From contig NZ_JASHJX010000015.1 in NCBI RefSeq assembly GCF_030732985.1, positions 1-64,000 on the forward strand: a DNA stretch of 64,000 bases, written 5' to 3'. Shown in pieces: positions 35,219 to 46,568 of this stretch (the stretch's first letter is position 1; every line of letters starts with the position of its first letter). The notes below the pieces were generated by a model. The model was given only the letters and a program-made list of their open reading frames with translations. It did not search any database and was not told where the DNA came from. The position numbers and the translations under genes were made by a program. The DNA comes from Nioella sp. MMSF_3534 (GTDB lineage: Bacteria > Pseudomonadota > Alphaproteobacteria > Rhodobacterales > Rhodobacteraceae).

Positions 35219-35449
35219 GAAAACCGTCCTTTCGGGCAAGATCGGCGGCACAAAACACAAAGAATGCTGCGAATGCAAGTTGCTTTATGCCGCAACGTAG
35301 CGAAATTTTCTTTCGCGGCGCAACGGCGCGGATTAACCGAATCTTCGGATTTCTGCGGCAGGCTTTGACGATCTTTGAATGGGAGCTTCGGGCGGAACCG
35401 TCGCTTTCCCTGCATCTCTGCCCCGTTTCCGCAACGAAAGGCAGACAGG

Positions 35450-35761
35450 ATGACCCGCTTCGTTTCTCTCTTTATCGCGCCCTTCGCGCTGCTGGTGCTG
35501 CCCGCCTTGGCAGACGCGCAAACCGCCCGGACCATTTGTGCCGAACGCGACCAGATCGTCGGCACTCTGACCGGCTATTTCGGCGAAACCGCCCGCAGTT
35601 GGGGCATGGGCCCGGCGGGCCGGATCGTGGAGATCTTCGCCTCGGACGAAACAGGTACGTGGACAATCACCGTCACCGCGCCCGACGGCACCACCTGTCT
35701 CGTGGCTTCGGGCAATTCATGGGAAGATCTGGCGCAATCCGCGCGCGGAGAGGCGACCTGA
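35450..35761 (+). CDS. small secreted protein, unknown
   Basis: A 103-residue protein with a signal peptide (hydrophobic core residues 3-20, cleavage after an Ala-Asp-Ala near 23). Two cysteines lie in the mature part, and the remainder looks beta-rich. AGGCAGACAGG lies upstream of the ATG at 35450. It is upstream of mdh but separated by about 240 bases. Function unknown. Confidence 0.7.
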   Translation: MTRFVSLFIAPFALLVLPALADAQTARTICAERDQIVGTLTGYFGETARSWGMGPAGRIVEIFASDETGTWTITVTAPDGTTCLVASGNSWEDLAQSARGEAT

Positions 35762-35765
35762 CCTC

Positions 35766-35954
35766 ATGAAAATCTCCAACTTCGTGCTGATAGCGGTCTG
35801 GATTCTTGTATCCGGCATACATTTGCATACATTTCTTCAGCTGATTGCCTGGGAATTTCCGTCCGGATTCCAGCGCGTTAACAACATCGTATGCGGCAGC
35901 GCGGCGATATGGGGCTTTCCGCCGCGCCGTAAGGCCCTTGCGCGACTCCCTTAG
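35766..35954 (+). CDS. possible small membrane peptide
   Basis: A 62-codon frame starts four bases after the previous stop. It has one N-terminal hydrophobic segment (residues 5-28), but the second half is arginine/proline-rich and looks like random GC-rich translation. There is no clear ribosome site. The region also contains a tandem 10-bp repeat (CATACATTTG then CATACATTTC, 35816-35835), which fits the mdh promoter region just as well. Doubtful gene. Confidence 0.25.
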   Translation: MKISNFVLIAVWILVSGIHLHTFLQLIAWEFPSGFQRVNNIVCGSAAIWGFPPRRKALARLP

Positions 35955-35985
35955 TGCGGCTAGGCCACTTGGCAACTTCAACTGA

Positions 35986-36966
<981 letters not shown>

Positions 36967-36987
36967 TCAGGTTCGATACGTTAAGCA

Positions 36988-37013
36988 AAGGGCAGCCTTC
37001 GGGCTGCCTTTTT
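36988..37013 (+). terminator. mdh: intrinsic terminator of mdh
   Basis: GGCAGCC and GGCTGCC form a 7-bp stem with a TTCG tetraloop, followed by TTTTT. It lies 25 bases past the mdh stop. Confidence 0.93.
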
Positions 37014-37043
37014 CGTTTCGGGATCAGTAGGGGCCAAGCCAGC

Positions 37044-37790
37044 ATGTTCAAACCCGCCACCGGCATGCATTACCACCGCTTCCTGAGGAACCTGCACGAA
37101 ACCACGCTGCTGGACTGGTATATGGAAATAGGGTGCCGGGATGGATCTTCCTTCGCGCCGGTCCGGTCCAAGACCATCGCGGTTGACCCCTTCTTCCGGG
37201 TGGAACGCAACGCGATCGGAGCCAAGCCCGCGCTGCATATCTTCCAGCAAACCAGCGACGACTTCTTTGCCAGCGGCTTTCTGGACGCGCTCGACATTCG
37301 GTTGAGCCTGAGCTTTCTGGACGGGATGCACCTGTTCGAGTACCTGCTGCGCGACGTCATCGAGACCGAGAAGCGGTCTCGCCCGGATGGGGTGATCATG
37401 ATGCATGATTGCTGCCCCTTCGATCACGAGATGACCACGCGCGATCTGGACAATATCCCCGCCGCAGCCTGGACCGGCGATGTGTGGAAACTGCTGCCGA
37501 TCCTTCAGCGATATCGCCCCGGCCTGAAGATCGACGTGCTGGACTGCAAACCAACGGGCCTTGTGATGCTGTCCAACCTGGACCCGGACAACAGCGCATT
37601 GTCGGATGCCTATGATCAGATCCTCGCGGACTGGACGGATGTCACGCTGAAGGACCATGGCGCGGACCGCTTCTACGACAGTTTCGACTATGTCAGCGCC
37701 CGTGGTCAGGCACGCGCGGGCTATCCGCTGCTGTCCGCGGTCGGCCTGGATGACAGTGCAGGCTTTACCCCCGTCATGATGTCTTCCTGA
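37044..37790 (+). CDS. class I SAM methyltransferase-like protein (Methyltransf_24 type)
   Basis: A 248-residue protein. YMEIGCRDGSSF near residue 28 resembles the SAM-binding G-x-x-x-G region, an AVDPFF strand end follows near 48, and DGVIMMHDCCP near 115 matches the later core strand of Methyltransf_24 proteins. Family members often methylate sugars or glycans. The gene sits between the mdh terminator and the sucC operator region. No catalytic proof is visible, so the function remains tentative. Confidence 0.65.
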   Translation: MFKPATGMHYHRFLRNLHETTLLDWYMEIGCRDGSSFAPVRSKTIAVDPFFRVERNAIGAKPALHIFQQTSDDFFASGFLDALDIRLSLSFLDGMHLFEYLLRDVIETEKRSRPDGVIMMHDCCPFDHEMTTRDLDNIPAAAWTGDVWKLLPILQRYRPGLKIDVLDCKPTGLVMLSNLDPDNSALSDAYDQILADWTDVTLKDHGADRFYDSFDYVSARGQARAGYPLLSAVGLDDSAGFTPVMMSS

Positions 37791-37868
37791 GCGATCCCGA
37801 TTGCTGCCGATCCCAGGAAGTCAGTGATTCGCCGCAGTCAGCGCCTTGAGAACAAGGGACTTCCCATT

Positions 37869-37899
37869 TGTGATCACACCTTTTCCGACTGTGATCACA
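37869..37899. promoter_or_regulatory. paired TGTGATCACA operators upstream of sucC
   Basis: Two perfect TGTGATCACA palindromes (37869-37878 and 37890-37899) have centres 21 bp apart, the same spacing as the pair upstream of sdhC. They lie about 110-140 bases upstream of sucC. Confidence 0.8.
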
Positions 37900-38008
37900 A
37901 ATCCGGCTTTTTTCGGCAAATGCCCGCTGAAACGGCAAAATGGCGTTTCTTTGCACGCATGACTTGTGCTTAGACGGACGGGACCAAGTAGCAACATGGG
38001 ACAGTTTC

Positions 38009-39202
38009 ATGAACATTCATGAATACCAGGCGAAGGCTCTGCTTCGCAATTACGGCGCCCCGGTCAGCGATGGCCGCGTGGTCCTGAGAGCTGAAGACGC
38101 CAAAACCGCAGCCGGTGAACTCGATGGCCCGCTTTGGGTGGTCAAGGCGCAGATCCACGCGGGCGGGCGCGGCAAGGGCAGCTTCAAGGAAGCCGATGCT
38201 GGCGAAAAGGGCGGCGTGCGTCTGGCCAAATCGGTGGAAGAAGCGGCAGATGAGGCCAAAAGGATGCTGGGCCGCACCCTTGTGACCCATCAGACCGGCC
38301 CCGCCGGCAAGCAGGTCAACCGGATCTATATCGAAGACGGGTCGGGCATCGAGACCGAGATGTATCTGGCCCTTCTGGTCGATCGCCAGACCAGCCGCAT
38401 TTCCTTCGTCTGCTCGACCGAGGGCGGCATGGATATCGAAGAGGTCGCCGCCGCGACCCCCGAAAAGATCCTGTCCTTCTCCGTCGATCCCGCAACCGGG
38501 TATCAGGCCTTTCACGGCCGCCGGATCGCGTTCTCTCTCGGGCTGAAGGGCCCGCAGGTCAAACAGTGCGTGGCGCTGATGGGTCTGCTCTACAAGGCCT
38601 TCACCGAGAAGGACATGGAGATGCTGGAGATCAACCCGCTGATCGTGACCGACAAGGGTGATCTGAAGGTGCTGGATGCGAAGGTCGGTTTCGACGGCAA
38701 CGCCATCTACCGCCACCGCGACATTGCCGAACTGCGCGACGAGACCGAGGAAGACCCCAAGGAACTCGCCGCCTCCAAGTATGACCTGAACTACATCGCG
38801 CTCGACGGTGAAATCGGCTGCATGGTGAACGGCGCGGGCCTGGCCATGGCGACGATGGACATCATCAAGCTTTACGGGTCTGAACCCGCCAACTTCCTCG
38901 ACGTGGGTGGCGGTGCGACCAAGGAAAAGGTGACCGAAGCCTTCAAGATCATCACCTCTGACCCGAACGTCAAAGGCATCCTGGTGAACATCTTCGGCGG
39001 CATCATGCGCTGTGACATCATCGCCGAGGGCGTTGTGTCGGCGGTGAAGGAAGTGGGCCTTCAGGTTCCGCTGGTCGTCCGTCTGGAAGGCACCAATGTC
39101 GAAAAGGGCAAGGAGATCATCAACACCTCCGGCCTGAACGTGATCGCTGCGGACGACCTGAAGGACGGCGCGCAGAAGATCGTGGCAGCGGTCAAGGGGT
39201 GA
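38009..39202 (+). CDS. sucC: succinyl-CoA synthetase, ADP/GDP-forming, beta subunit
   Basis: A 397-residue ATP-grasp protein. [12 protein letters not shown] is the conserved N-terminus, and HAGGRGKG near residue 50 is the nucleotide-binding glycine-rich loop. GGGATKEKV and [10 protein letters not shown] lie in the C-terminal CoA-ligase domain. With SucD it converts succinyl-CoA to succinate with ATP or GTP formation. Unusually, it is separated from sucD by a sulfotransferase-like gene. A double TGTGATCACA operator lies upstream. Confidence 0.98.
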   Translation: MNIHEYQAKALLRNYGAPVSDGRVVLRAEDAKTAAGELDGPLWVVKAQIHAGGRGKGSFKEADAGEKGGVRLAKSVEEAADEAKRMLGRTLVTHQTGPAGKQVNRIYIEDGSGIETEMYLALLVDRQTSRISFVCSTEGGMDIEEVAAATPEKILSFSVDPATGYQAFHGRRIAFSLGLKGPQVKQCVALMGLLYKAFTEKDMEMLEINPLIVTDKGDLKVLDAKVGFDGNAIYRHRDIAELRDETEEDPKELAASKYDLNYIALDGEIGCMVNGAGLAMATMDIIKLYGSEPANFLDVGGGATKEKVTEAFKIITSDPNVKGILVNIFGGIMRCDIIAEGVVSAVKEVGLQVPLVVRLEGTNVEKGKEIINTSGLNVIAADDLKDGAQKIVAAVKG

Positions 39203-39366
39203 GCACGGGCAAACCTGTCTGACCGCAGAGAACCGGGTGGGCGCCCGCGCCCATCCAATAGACAACATCGGAGCAGCCTTTCCGTGGCCCGACCCGCAAA
39301 GCATATCCTTTCAAGCGCGAACCGGTTCGCCCGCCCGCATCGGATGCGACGTGCAGGAGTGTCGGC

Positions 39367-40416
39367 ATGACCGATCAGCGGCCCATTCCCGGCCCATCGA
39401 GGAAGCGGCAGCGCTGTGTCGTGCATATCGGTTTGAACAAGACCGGATCGACGACGATTCAGGCCTGGCTGCAGATCAATCAGGACGCTTTGCGCGATCA
39501 GGGTATCTGGCACGACAATTTGGGCCCGCATAGCGGCCCGCACTTGTCCACCGCCGTCGGTTGGACAATCTTTGCACATTCGCAACGCCCCAATTACGTG
39601 CCGGGTGGCTGGCAGGCGCAGTCATACCGAATCCGGAGCCGCGCTGACCTGCAAGAACGACTGGACCAATTCCTGACCCGTGTCGAAGCCACCTTTCCGC
39701 CGCCCGAAGACGGCACTTATGTGACCTCGTCCGAACATATCGGGGCCGGTCTGAAGAATGTGCCTGAAATGGAGAAGCTGCATAACTGGTTTGCCGCTCG
39801 CTTCAATGAGGTGCGCTATGTGGTCTATATCCGCGAGCAGACCGATTGGGTTGCCAGCGCCTATGTGCAGGCGGTCCGGTCTGGCACGACGGAAAGCCTT
39901 GATGCCTATATCGAAAACTTCGGGTTCAACGATTACCACGCGCTGATCGAAAAATGGCGCGGCGTCGCGGGGGACGAGAATGTCGATGTGCGGATCTTCG
40001 ACCGCGCGGCTTTCGCGGGCGGCGACCTGATCGACGATTTCGCCCATGCCCTCGGGGTCGATGCCAGCCGAACCGCGCGGCCGCCGAAGCTGAACGATTC
40101 CATGCCGCTCTACCAGCTTCACCTGCTGCTGTGGGGCAGCCGCCTGTTCGGCAAGCTGGTCAACAGGCTGGGGCTTCTGCCCGCCCAGCGCCGCCTCTAC
40201 AGCCGTAACATGCCCTTCCTTTTCGGCAGCAAACGCCTGCGTCTCAGCCCGGAACAGGCGGCACGGGTGCGGGCGATGAATGCCGGCAGCAACGAAGCGC
40301 TTCGCGCGCTTGTCTTTCCCGCAGCGGACAGCCTGTTTCCGGGCGCCTCTGCATCCCAATCACCCCGGTCCGCGCAAGGCGCGGCCGCAGCAATCCCGCA
40401 AGTGACAGGACAATAA
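39367..40416 (+). CDS. sulfotransferase-like protein between sucC and sucD
   Basis: A 349-residue protein. [13 protein letters not shown] near residue 20 matches the 5'-phosphosulfate-binding P-loop of PAPS-dependent sulfotransferases. A later [15 protein letters not shown] segment near residue 153 resembles the 3'-phosphate-binding R-x7-S motif. The C-terminal tail is low in complexity. It would sulfate a carbohydrate or other surface molecule if active. A CAGGAG ribosome site precedes the ATG. It starts 164 bases after sucC and stops one base before the sucD ATG, so it is probably co-transcribed with sucD. Confidence 0.75.
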   Translation: MTDQRPIPGPSRKRQRCVVHIGLNKTGSTTIQAWLQINQDALRDQGIWHDNLGPHSGPHLSTAVGWTIFAHSQRPNYVPGGWQAQSYRIRSRADLQERLDQFLTRVEATFPPPEDGTYVTSSEHIGAGLKNVPEMEKLHNWFAARFNEVRYVVYIREQTDWVASAYVQAVRSGTTESLDAYIENFGFNDYHALIEKWRGVAGDENVDVRIFDRAAFAGGDLIDDFAHALGVDASRTARPPKLNDSMPLYQLHLLLWGSRLFGKLVNRLGLLPAQRRLYSRNMPFLFGSKRLRLSPEQAARVRAMNAGSNEALRALVFPAADSLFPGASASQSPRSAQGAAAAIPQVTGQ

Positions 40417-40417
40417 A

Positions 40418-41299
<882 letters not shown>

Positions 41300-41309
41300 A
41301 CCCTGGATC

Positions 41310-41337
41310 AGGGCGGGGAGGCATCCCCGCCCTCTCT
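41310..41337 (+). terminator. hairpin between sucD and sucA
   Basis: AGGGCGGGG and CCCCGCCCT form a perfect 9-bp stem with a 6-base loop, followed by CTCTTT. The T-run is short, so it may be a partial terminator or mRNA-stability hairpin separating sucD from sucA. Confidence 0.65.
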
Positions 41338-41436
41338 TTGAATACAAAAGCGAGATGATGACCGGATGCGCCTCATCCCTTGCCTCAAGCCCTCAACCGG
41401 CCATCCGAACGGTCCCAACCCGACAGAGGTAACGCC

Positions 41437-44397
41437 ATGACCGACCAAAGCCCTAACGACCTCTTCCAGGCCTCCAGCTTCATGCAGGGCCACAACGCGG
41501 AATATCTGGAACAGCTCTACGCCCAGTATGCCAACGATCCCAATGCGGTCGATGCGGCGTGGCAGGAGTTCTTCCGCGCCCTTGGCGATGCCGAACCCGA
41601 TGTAAAGGCCGAGGCCGCTGGCCCGTCCTGGGCGCGCGCCGACTGGCCGCCTGCGCCCAATGACGACCTGACCGGGGCGCTGACCGGCGAATGGCCCGTA
41701 CAGGCCGAGGCGAAGGGGGCTGAGAAGAAAATCCGCGAAAAGGCGGCGGAAAAGGGCATCGAAGTGACCGACGAGGTCATCAAACGGGCGGTTCTGGACA
41801 GCATCCGCGCGCTGATGATCATCCGGGCCTACCGGATCCGGGGGCATCTGGTGGCCGATCTCGACCCGCTTGGCATGCGCGACGCGACCCCGCACCCGGA
41901 ACTGGACCCGAAATCCTACGGTTTTACCGAGGGCGACATGGATCGCCCGATCTTCATCGACCAGGTTCTGGGCCTGCAAGTCGCGTCGATGCGGCAGATC
42001 ATCGACATCGTGAAGCGGACCTACTGTGGCACCTTCGCGCTGCAATACATGCATATCTCGAACCCCGAAGAGGCCGGCTGGCTGAAAGAACGGATCGAGG
42101 GCTATGGCAAGGAAATCGCCTTCACCCGCGAAGGCCGCAAGGCGATCCTGAACAAGCTGGTCGAGGCCGAGGGCTTCGAAAAGTTCCTGCATGTGAAATA
42201 CATGGGCACAAAGCGCTTCGGCCTTGATGGCGGCGAAAGCCTGATCCCCGCGATGGAACAGATCATCAAGCGCGGCGGCCAGTTGGGCCTGAAAGAGATC
42301 GTCATCGGCATGCCCCACCGGGGCCGCCTGTCGGTGCTGGCCAACGTGATGGGCAAGCCCTATCGCGCGATTTTCAACGAGTTTCAGGGCGGCAGCTTCA
42401 AGCCCGAGGATGTGGATGGCTCCGGCGACGTGAAATACCACCTTGGCGCGTCCAGCGACCGGGAGTTTGACGGCAATTCCGTGCACCTTTCCCTGACCGC
42501 CAACCCCTCTCACCTGGAGGCGGTGAACCCGGTGGTTCTGGGCAAGGTTCGCGCCAAGCAGGACCAGAAGAACGATGAGGCCCGCACCTCCGTTCTGCCG
42601 GTGCTTCTGCATGGCGACGCGGCCTTTGCCGGTCAGGGTGTGGTGGCCGAGGGCTTTGGCCTCTCCGGCCTCAAGGGTCACAAGACCGGCGGCACCATGC
42701 ATATCGTGGTGAACAACCAGATCGGCTTTACCACCGCGCCGCATTTCAGCCGCTCCAGCCCCTATCCCACCGACATCGCTCTGATGGTGGAGGCCCCGAT
42801 CTTCCACGTGAACGGCGACGACCCCGAGGCCGTGGTTCATGCCGCCAAGGTTGCCACCGAGTTCCGCCAGAAATTCGGCAAGGACGTGGTGTTGGATATC
42901 TTCTGCTACCGCCGGTTCGGTCACAACGAGGGCGACGAGCCCATGTTCACCAACCCGATCATGTACAAGAAGATCAAGGGCCATAAGACGACCCTGCAAC
43001 TCTATACCGAACGGCTGGTGAAGGACGGGCTGATCCCCGAGGGTGAGATCGAGGACATGAAGGCCGCCTTCCAGGCCTATCTGAACGAAGAGTTCGAGGC
43101 CGGTAAGGAATTCAAGCCCAACAAGGCCGACTGGCTGGACGGGCGCTGGTCGCATCTGGACAAGAAGGGCGAGGAATATCAGCGCGGCGAAACCGCCATC
43201 GCACCCGAAACCTTTGCGGAGATCGGCCGCGCGCTGACCACCGCGCCAGAAGGGTTCAACCTGCACAAGACCGTGGGCCGTCTGCTGGACACCAAGAAGC
43301 AGATGTTCGAAACCGGCGAGGGCTTCGATTGGGCCACCGCCGAAGCTTTGGCCTATGGCTCACTTCTGACCGAGGGCTACCCGGTGCGCCTTGCCGGGCA
43401 GGATGCCACCCGCGGCACGTTCAGCCAGCGCCATTCCGGCCTGATCGACCAGGTCACCGAAGACCGCTACTACCCGCTCAACCACATCCGCGAGGGGCAG
43501 GCGCAATACGAGGTCATCGACTCGATGCTCTCGGAATATGCCGTGCTTGGCTTCGAGTATGGTTACAGCCTCGCCGAACCCAATGCGCTGGTGCTGTGGG
43601 AAGCCCAGTTCGGTGATTTCGCCAACGGCGCGCAGATCATGTTCGACCAGTTCATCAGCTCGGGCGAACGCAAATGGCTGCGGATGTCGGGCCTTGTCAT
43701 GCTGCTGCCCCACGGCTTCGAAGGCCAGGGCCCGGAACACAGCTCTGCCCGTCTGGAACGCTTCCTCCAAATGTGCGCCGAGGATAACTGGATCGTCGCC
43801 AACTGCACGACTCCGGCCAACTACTTCCACATTCTGCGCCGCCAGATCCACCGCGACTATCGCAAGCCGCTGGTGCTGATGACACCGAAATCGCTTCTGC
43901 GTCACAAGCTGGCGATTTCCAAGGCCGAGGAAATGACCACCGGGTCCAGCTTCCACCGGGTTCTGTGGGATGATGCCCAATACGGCAATTCCGATACGCA
44001 GCTGGTGGCCGATGACAAGATCAAGCGCGTGGTCATGTGTTCCGGCAAGGTCTATTTCGACCTGCTGGAAGAACGCGACGCGCGTGGCTTGGACGATGTC
44101 TACCTGATGCGTCTGGAGCAGTTCTATCCCTTCCCGGCCCTCAGCCTGATGAAGGAACTGGAACGCTTCAAGCAGGCCGAGATGGTCTGGTGTCAGGAAG
44201 AGCCCAAGAACCAGGGCGCCTGGAGCTTCGTGGAACCCAATATCGAATGGGTCCTCAGCCGCATCGGCGCCAAACACACGCGGCCATCCTATGCCGGCCG
44301 CAACGCCTCTGCCTCGCCCGCCACGGGCCTGGCCAGCCAGCACAAAGCACAGCAAGCCGCGCTCGTGAACGACGCGCTCACCATCGAGGGGAACTGA
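41437..44397 (+). CDS. sucA: 2-oxoglutarate dehydrogenase E1 component
   Basis: A 986-residue thiamine-diphosphate enzyme that decarboxylates 2-oxoglutarate and succinylates the lipoyl group of SucB. The N-terminal E2-binding segment contains HNAEYLEQLY. IGMPHRGRLSVLANV lies near residue 289, a NGDDPEAVVHA segment near 462 belongs to the ThDP/Mg site, and the C-terminal transketolase-like half includes SGLVMLLPHG. The ATG at 41437 has AGAGGT upstream and begins the conserved N-terminus. Three bases separate its stop from sucB. Confidence 0.98.
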   Translation: MTDQSPNDLFQASSFMQGHNAEYLEQLYAQYANDPNAVDAAWQEFFRALGDAEPDVKAEAAGPSWARADWPPAPNDDLTGALTGEWPVQAEAKGAEKKIREKAAEKGIEVTDEVIKRAVLDSIRALMIIRAYRIRGHLVADLDPLGMRDATPHPELDPKSYGFTEGDMDRPIFIDQVLGLQVASMRQIIDIVKRTYCGTFALQYMHISNPEEAGWLKERIEGYGKEIAFTREGRKAILNKLVEAEGFEKFLHVKYMGTKRFGLDGGESLIPAMEQIIKRGGQLGLKEIVIGMPHRGRLSVLANVMGKPYRAIFNEFQGGSFKPEDVDGSGDVKYHLGASSDREFDGNSVHLSLTANPSHLEAVNPVVLGKVRAKQDQKNDEARTSVLPVLLHGDAAFAGQGVVAEGFGLSGLKGHKTGGTMHIVVNNQIGFTTAPHFSRSSPYPTDIALMVEAPIFHVNGDDPEAVVHAAKVATEFRQKFGKDVVLDIFCYRRFGHNEGDEPMFTNPIMYKKIKGHKTTLQLYTERLVKDGLIPEGEIEDMKAAFQAYLNEEFEAGKEFKPNKADWLDGRWSHLDKKGEEYQRGETAIAPETFAEIGRALTTAPEGFNLHKTVGRLLDTKKQMFETGEGFDWATAEALAYGSLLTEGYPVRLAGQDATRGTFSQRHSGLIDQVTEDRYYPLNHIREGQAQYEVIDSMLSEYAVLGFEYGYSLAEPNALVLWEAQFGDFANGAQIMFDQFISSGERKWLRMSGLVMLLPHGFEGQGPEHSSARLERFLQMCAEDNWIVANCTTPANYFHILRRQIHRDYRKPLVLMTPKSLLRHKLAISKAEEMTTGSSFHRVLWDDAQYGNSDTQLVADDKIKRVVMCSGKVYFDLLEERDARGLDDVYLMRLEQFYPFPALSLMKELERFKQAEMVWCQEEPKNQGAWSFVEPNIEWVLSRIGAKHTRPSYAGRNASASPATGLASQHKAQQAALVNDALTIEGN

Positions 44398-44400
44398 TAG

Positions 44401-45900
44401 ATGTCCGTAGAAGTCCGAGTGCCCACCCTGGGCGAAAGTGTGACCGAGGCAACGGTCGCCACCTGGTTCAAGAAACCCGGCGATGCCGTCGCGGTGGATG
44501 AGATGCTGTGCGAGCTGGAAACCGACAAGGTGACCGTCGAGGTGCCCTCGCCTGCCGCTGGCACCCTGGCCGAGATCGTGGCCGCAGAAGGGGAAACCGT
44601 CGGTGTTGATGCGCTGCTGGCCACTCTGTCGGCTGGTGAAGGCGCAGCCCCCGCCCCCGCCGCCGAAGCAGCCCCTGCCGCCGCACCCGCATCATCGGGT
44701 GGCGAGGCCGTTGACGTCATGGTGCCCACGCTCGGGGAAAGCGTGACCGAGGCCACCGTTTCGACCTGGTTCAAGCAGGTGGGCGACACCGTCGCGCAGG
44801 ACGAAATGCTGTGCGAGCTGGAAACCGACAAAGTGTCGGTCGAGGTGCCCGCCCCGGCCTCTGGCGTGCTGTCGGAAATCGTCGCGCCGGAAGGAACCAC
44901 CGTCAATGCCTCCGCCAAGCTGGCCGTGATCGGCGGCGCGTCTGCTGCTGCTGCAGCCCCGGCGGCGGCCCCTGCCCCTGCGGCCTCCGCCAGCACCGAC
45001 GTCAAGAACGCGCCCTCCGCTGAAAAGCTGATGGCCGAAAAGGGTCTCTCGCCCGATCAGGTGCAGGGCACCGGACGCGACGGGCGCATCATGAAGGAAG
45101 ACGTGATGAAAGCCGGCTCCGCCCCCGCAGCGGCCCCCACGCCAGCCCCGGCTCCGGCCCCTGCCGCCGCGCCGCGTGCCCCGGTCAGCGCCGATGACGC
45201 CGCGCGCGAGGAACGGGTCAAGATGACCCGCCTGCGCCAGACCATCGCCCGCCGCCTGAAGGACGCGCAGAACACCGCCGCGATCCTGACCACCTATAAC
45301 GAGGTGGACATGACCGAGGTCATGGCGCTGCGCAACCAGTACAAGGACCAGTTCGAGAAGAAGCATGGCGTCCGCCTCGGCTTCATGTCCTTCTTCACCA
45401 AGGCCTGCTGCCACGCACTGAAAGAAGTGCCCGAGGTCAACGCCGAGATCGACGGCACAGACATCGTCTATAAGAACTTCGTTCATATGGGCGTCGCCGC
45501 AGGCACCCCGCAGGGTCTGGTGGTTCCGGTCATCCGGGATGCCGACCAGATGAGCTTTGCCGCCATCGAGAAAGCCATCGCCGAAAAGGGCAAGCGCGCC
45601 CGCGATGGCAAACTGTCCATGGCGGAAATGCAGGGCGGCACCTTCACCATCTCGAACGGCGGCGTCTATGGCTCGCTCATGTCCTCGCCCATCCTGAACC
45701 CCCCGCAGTCGGGCATCCTCGGCATGCACAAGATCCAGGACCGCCCCATGGTCATCAATGGCGAGATCAAGATCCGCCCGATGATGTACCTCGCCCTGTC
45801 CTACGATCACCGCATCGTCGACGGCAAAGGCGCGGTGACGTTCCTGGTGCGGGTGAAAGAAGCACTGGAGGATCCCCGGCGGTTGCTGATGGATTTGTGA
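44401..45900 (+). CDS. sucB: dihydrolipoamide succinyltransferase (E2 of 2-oxoglutarate dehydrogenase) with two lipoyl domains
   Basis: A 499-residue E2 with an unusual duplicated lipoyl domain. Domain 1 spans residues about 1-77 with Lys43 in ETDK. Domain 2 spans about 105-180 with Lys144 in ETDK. Ala/Pro-rich linkers separate them, followed by a peripheral subunit-binding domain (about 203-240) and a catalytic domain ending with SYDHRIVDG near residue 465. It transfers succinyl groups to CoA. Most SucB proteins have one lipoyl domain. A GAGGGGA ribosome site overlaps the sucA end, and a strong terminator follows. Confidence 0.97.
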   Translation: MSVEVRVPTLGESVTEATVATWFKKPGDAVAVDEMLCELETDKVTVEVPSPAAGTLAEIVAAEGETVGVDALLATLSAGEGAAPAPAAEAAPAAAPASSGGEAVDVMVPTLGESVTEATVSTWFKQVGDTVAQDEMLCELETDKVSVEVPAPASGVLSEIVAPEGTTVNASAKLAVIGGASAAAAAPAAAPAPAASASTDVKNAPSAEKLMAEKGLSPDQVQGTGRDGRIMKEDVMKAGSAPAAAPTPAPAPAPAAAPRAPVSADDAAREERVKMTRLRQTIARRLKDAQNTAAILTTYNEVDMTEVMALRNQYKDQFEKKHGVRLGFMSFFTKACCHALKEVPEVNAEIDGTDIVYKNFVHMGVAAGTPQGLVVPVIRDADQMSFAAIEKAIAEKGKRARDGKLSMAEMQGGTFTISNGGVYGSLMSSPILNPPQSGILGMHKIQDRPMVINGEIKIRPMMYLALSYDHRIVDGKGAVTFLVRVKEALEDPRRLLMDL

Positions 45901-45930
45901 TCCAAGTCAGACTCTGAAGCGTAGCTATTT

Positions 45931-45961
45931 CGTCCGTCCGGGTCTGCCGGGCGGACGTTTT
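45931..45961 (+). terminator. intrinsic terminator of sucAB
   Basis: CGTCCGTCCGG (45931-45941) pairs with CCGGGCGGACG (45947-45957), an 11-bp stem with one G-T pair, followed by TTTT. It begins 30 bases after the sucB stop. Confidence 0.85.
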
Positions 45962-45975
45962 CGATTGAGGTTCCC

Positions 45976-46386
45976 ATGACCCCCGAACTCACCACCCTCG
46001 CCCTCGCGGCCCTCTGGCAAGTCGTGCAGATCGCGCTCATGGCGATCCCCGCCAATCTGGAGCTTGGCACCGCCAAGACACTCTCGCCCCGCGACCCGGA
46101 CCGGCTCGGTACCCCGCTGATGGACCAGGTCAGCCCCCGCACAGGCCGCCTGCACCGGGCGATGACCAACCATTTCGAGGGGCTGATCCTCTTCACCATC
46201 GCCGTGGTCGTGGTGACATTGGGCGAGGCCTCCTCCTCCCTCACCGCCGCATGCGCCTGGATCTACCTTGCCGCGCGCATTCTTTATGTGCCTGCCTATG
46301 CCTTTGGCTGGGTGCCCTGGCGGTCGCTTCTGTGGGCCGTGGGGCTTGGGGCCACCGTGCTCATGCTGGTGGCGGCCCTGATCTAG
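45976..46386 (+). CDS. MAPEG family membrane protein
   Basis: A 136-residue protein with four hydrophobic helices. Between the first and second helices lies RTGRLHRAMTNHFEGLILF, matching the conserved N-x-x-E region of MAPEG proteins (glutathione S-transferase-like membrane proteins). The last helices contain ARILYVPAYAFG, another family hallmark. The substrate is unknown. It lies after the sucB terminator and is followed by an AT-rich hairpin element. Confidence 0.88.
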   Translation: MTPELTTLALAALWQVVQIALMAIPANLELGTAKTLSPRDPDRLGTPLMDQVSPRTGRLHRAMTNHFEGLILFTIAVVVVTLGEASSSLTAACAWIYLAARILYVPAYAFGWVPWRSLLWAVGLGATVLMLVAALI

Positions 46387-46394
46387 GGGATCAG

Positions 46395-46455
46395 GAAGAA
46401 TTTTCCGGAAAATTCTTCAGAAAAATCCCGAAAAATCTTCCAGAAGATTTTTCCT
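46395..46455. repeat. AT-rich hairpin intergenic element, copy 2
   Basis: A perfect 24-base palindrome (46395-46418, arms GAAGAATTTTCC) is followed by a perfect 10-bp inverted repeat with 2-base loop (46431-46452). Positions 46427-46455 are identical to 14302-14330. It lies just after the MAPEG gene and probably terminates its transcription. Confidence 0.8.
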
Positions 46456-46568
46456 GCCCGCCTCCACCTCGACCGCTTTCATTTGCCCTTTCCCCCCGCG
46501 CGCGGCATACTCCGCCCAAACGCGCCATCAGAGCGCCGGAACGAGCCGTCACACGAAGGGCCACGCCG

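Noticed and set aside
41308-43266. 652-codon open frame on the minus strand
   Set aside because: Antisense to sucA with low-complexity composition.
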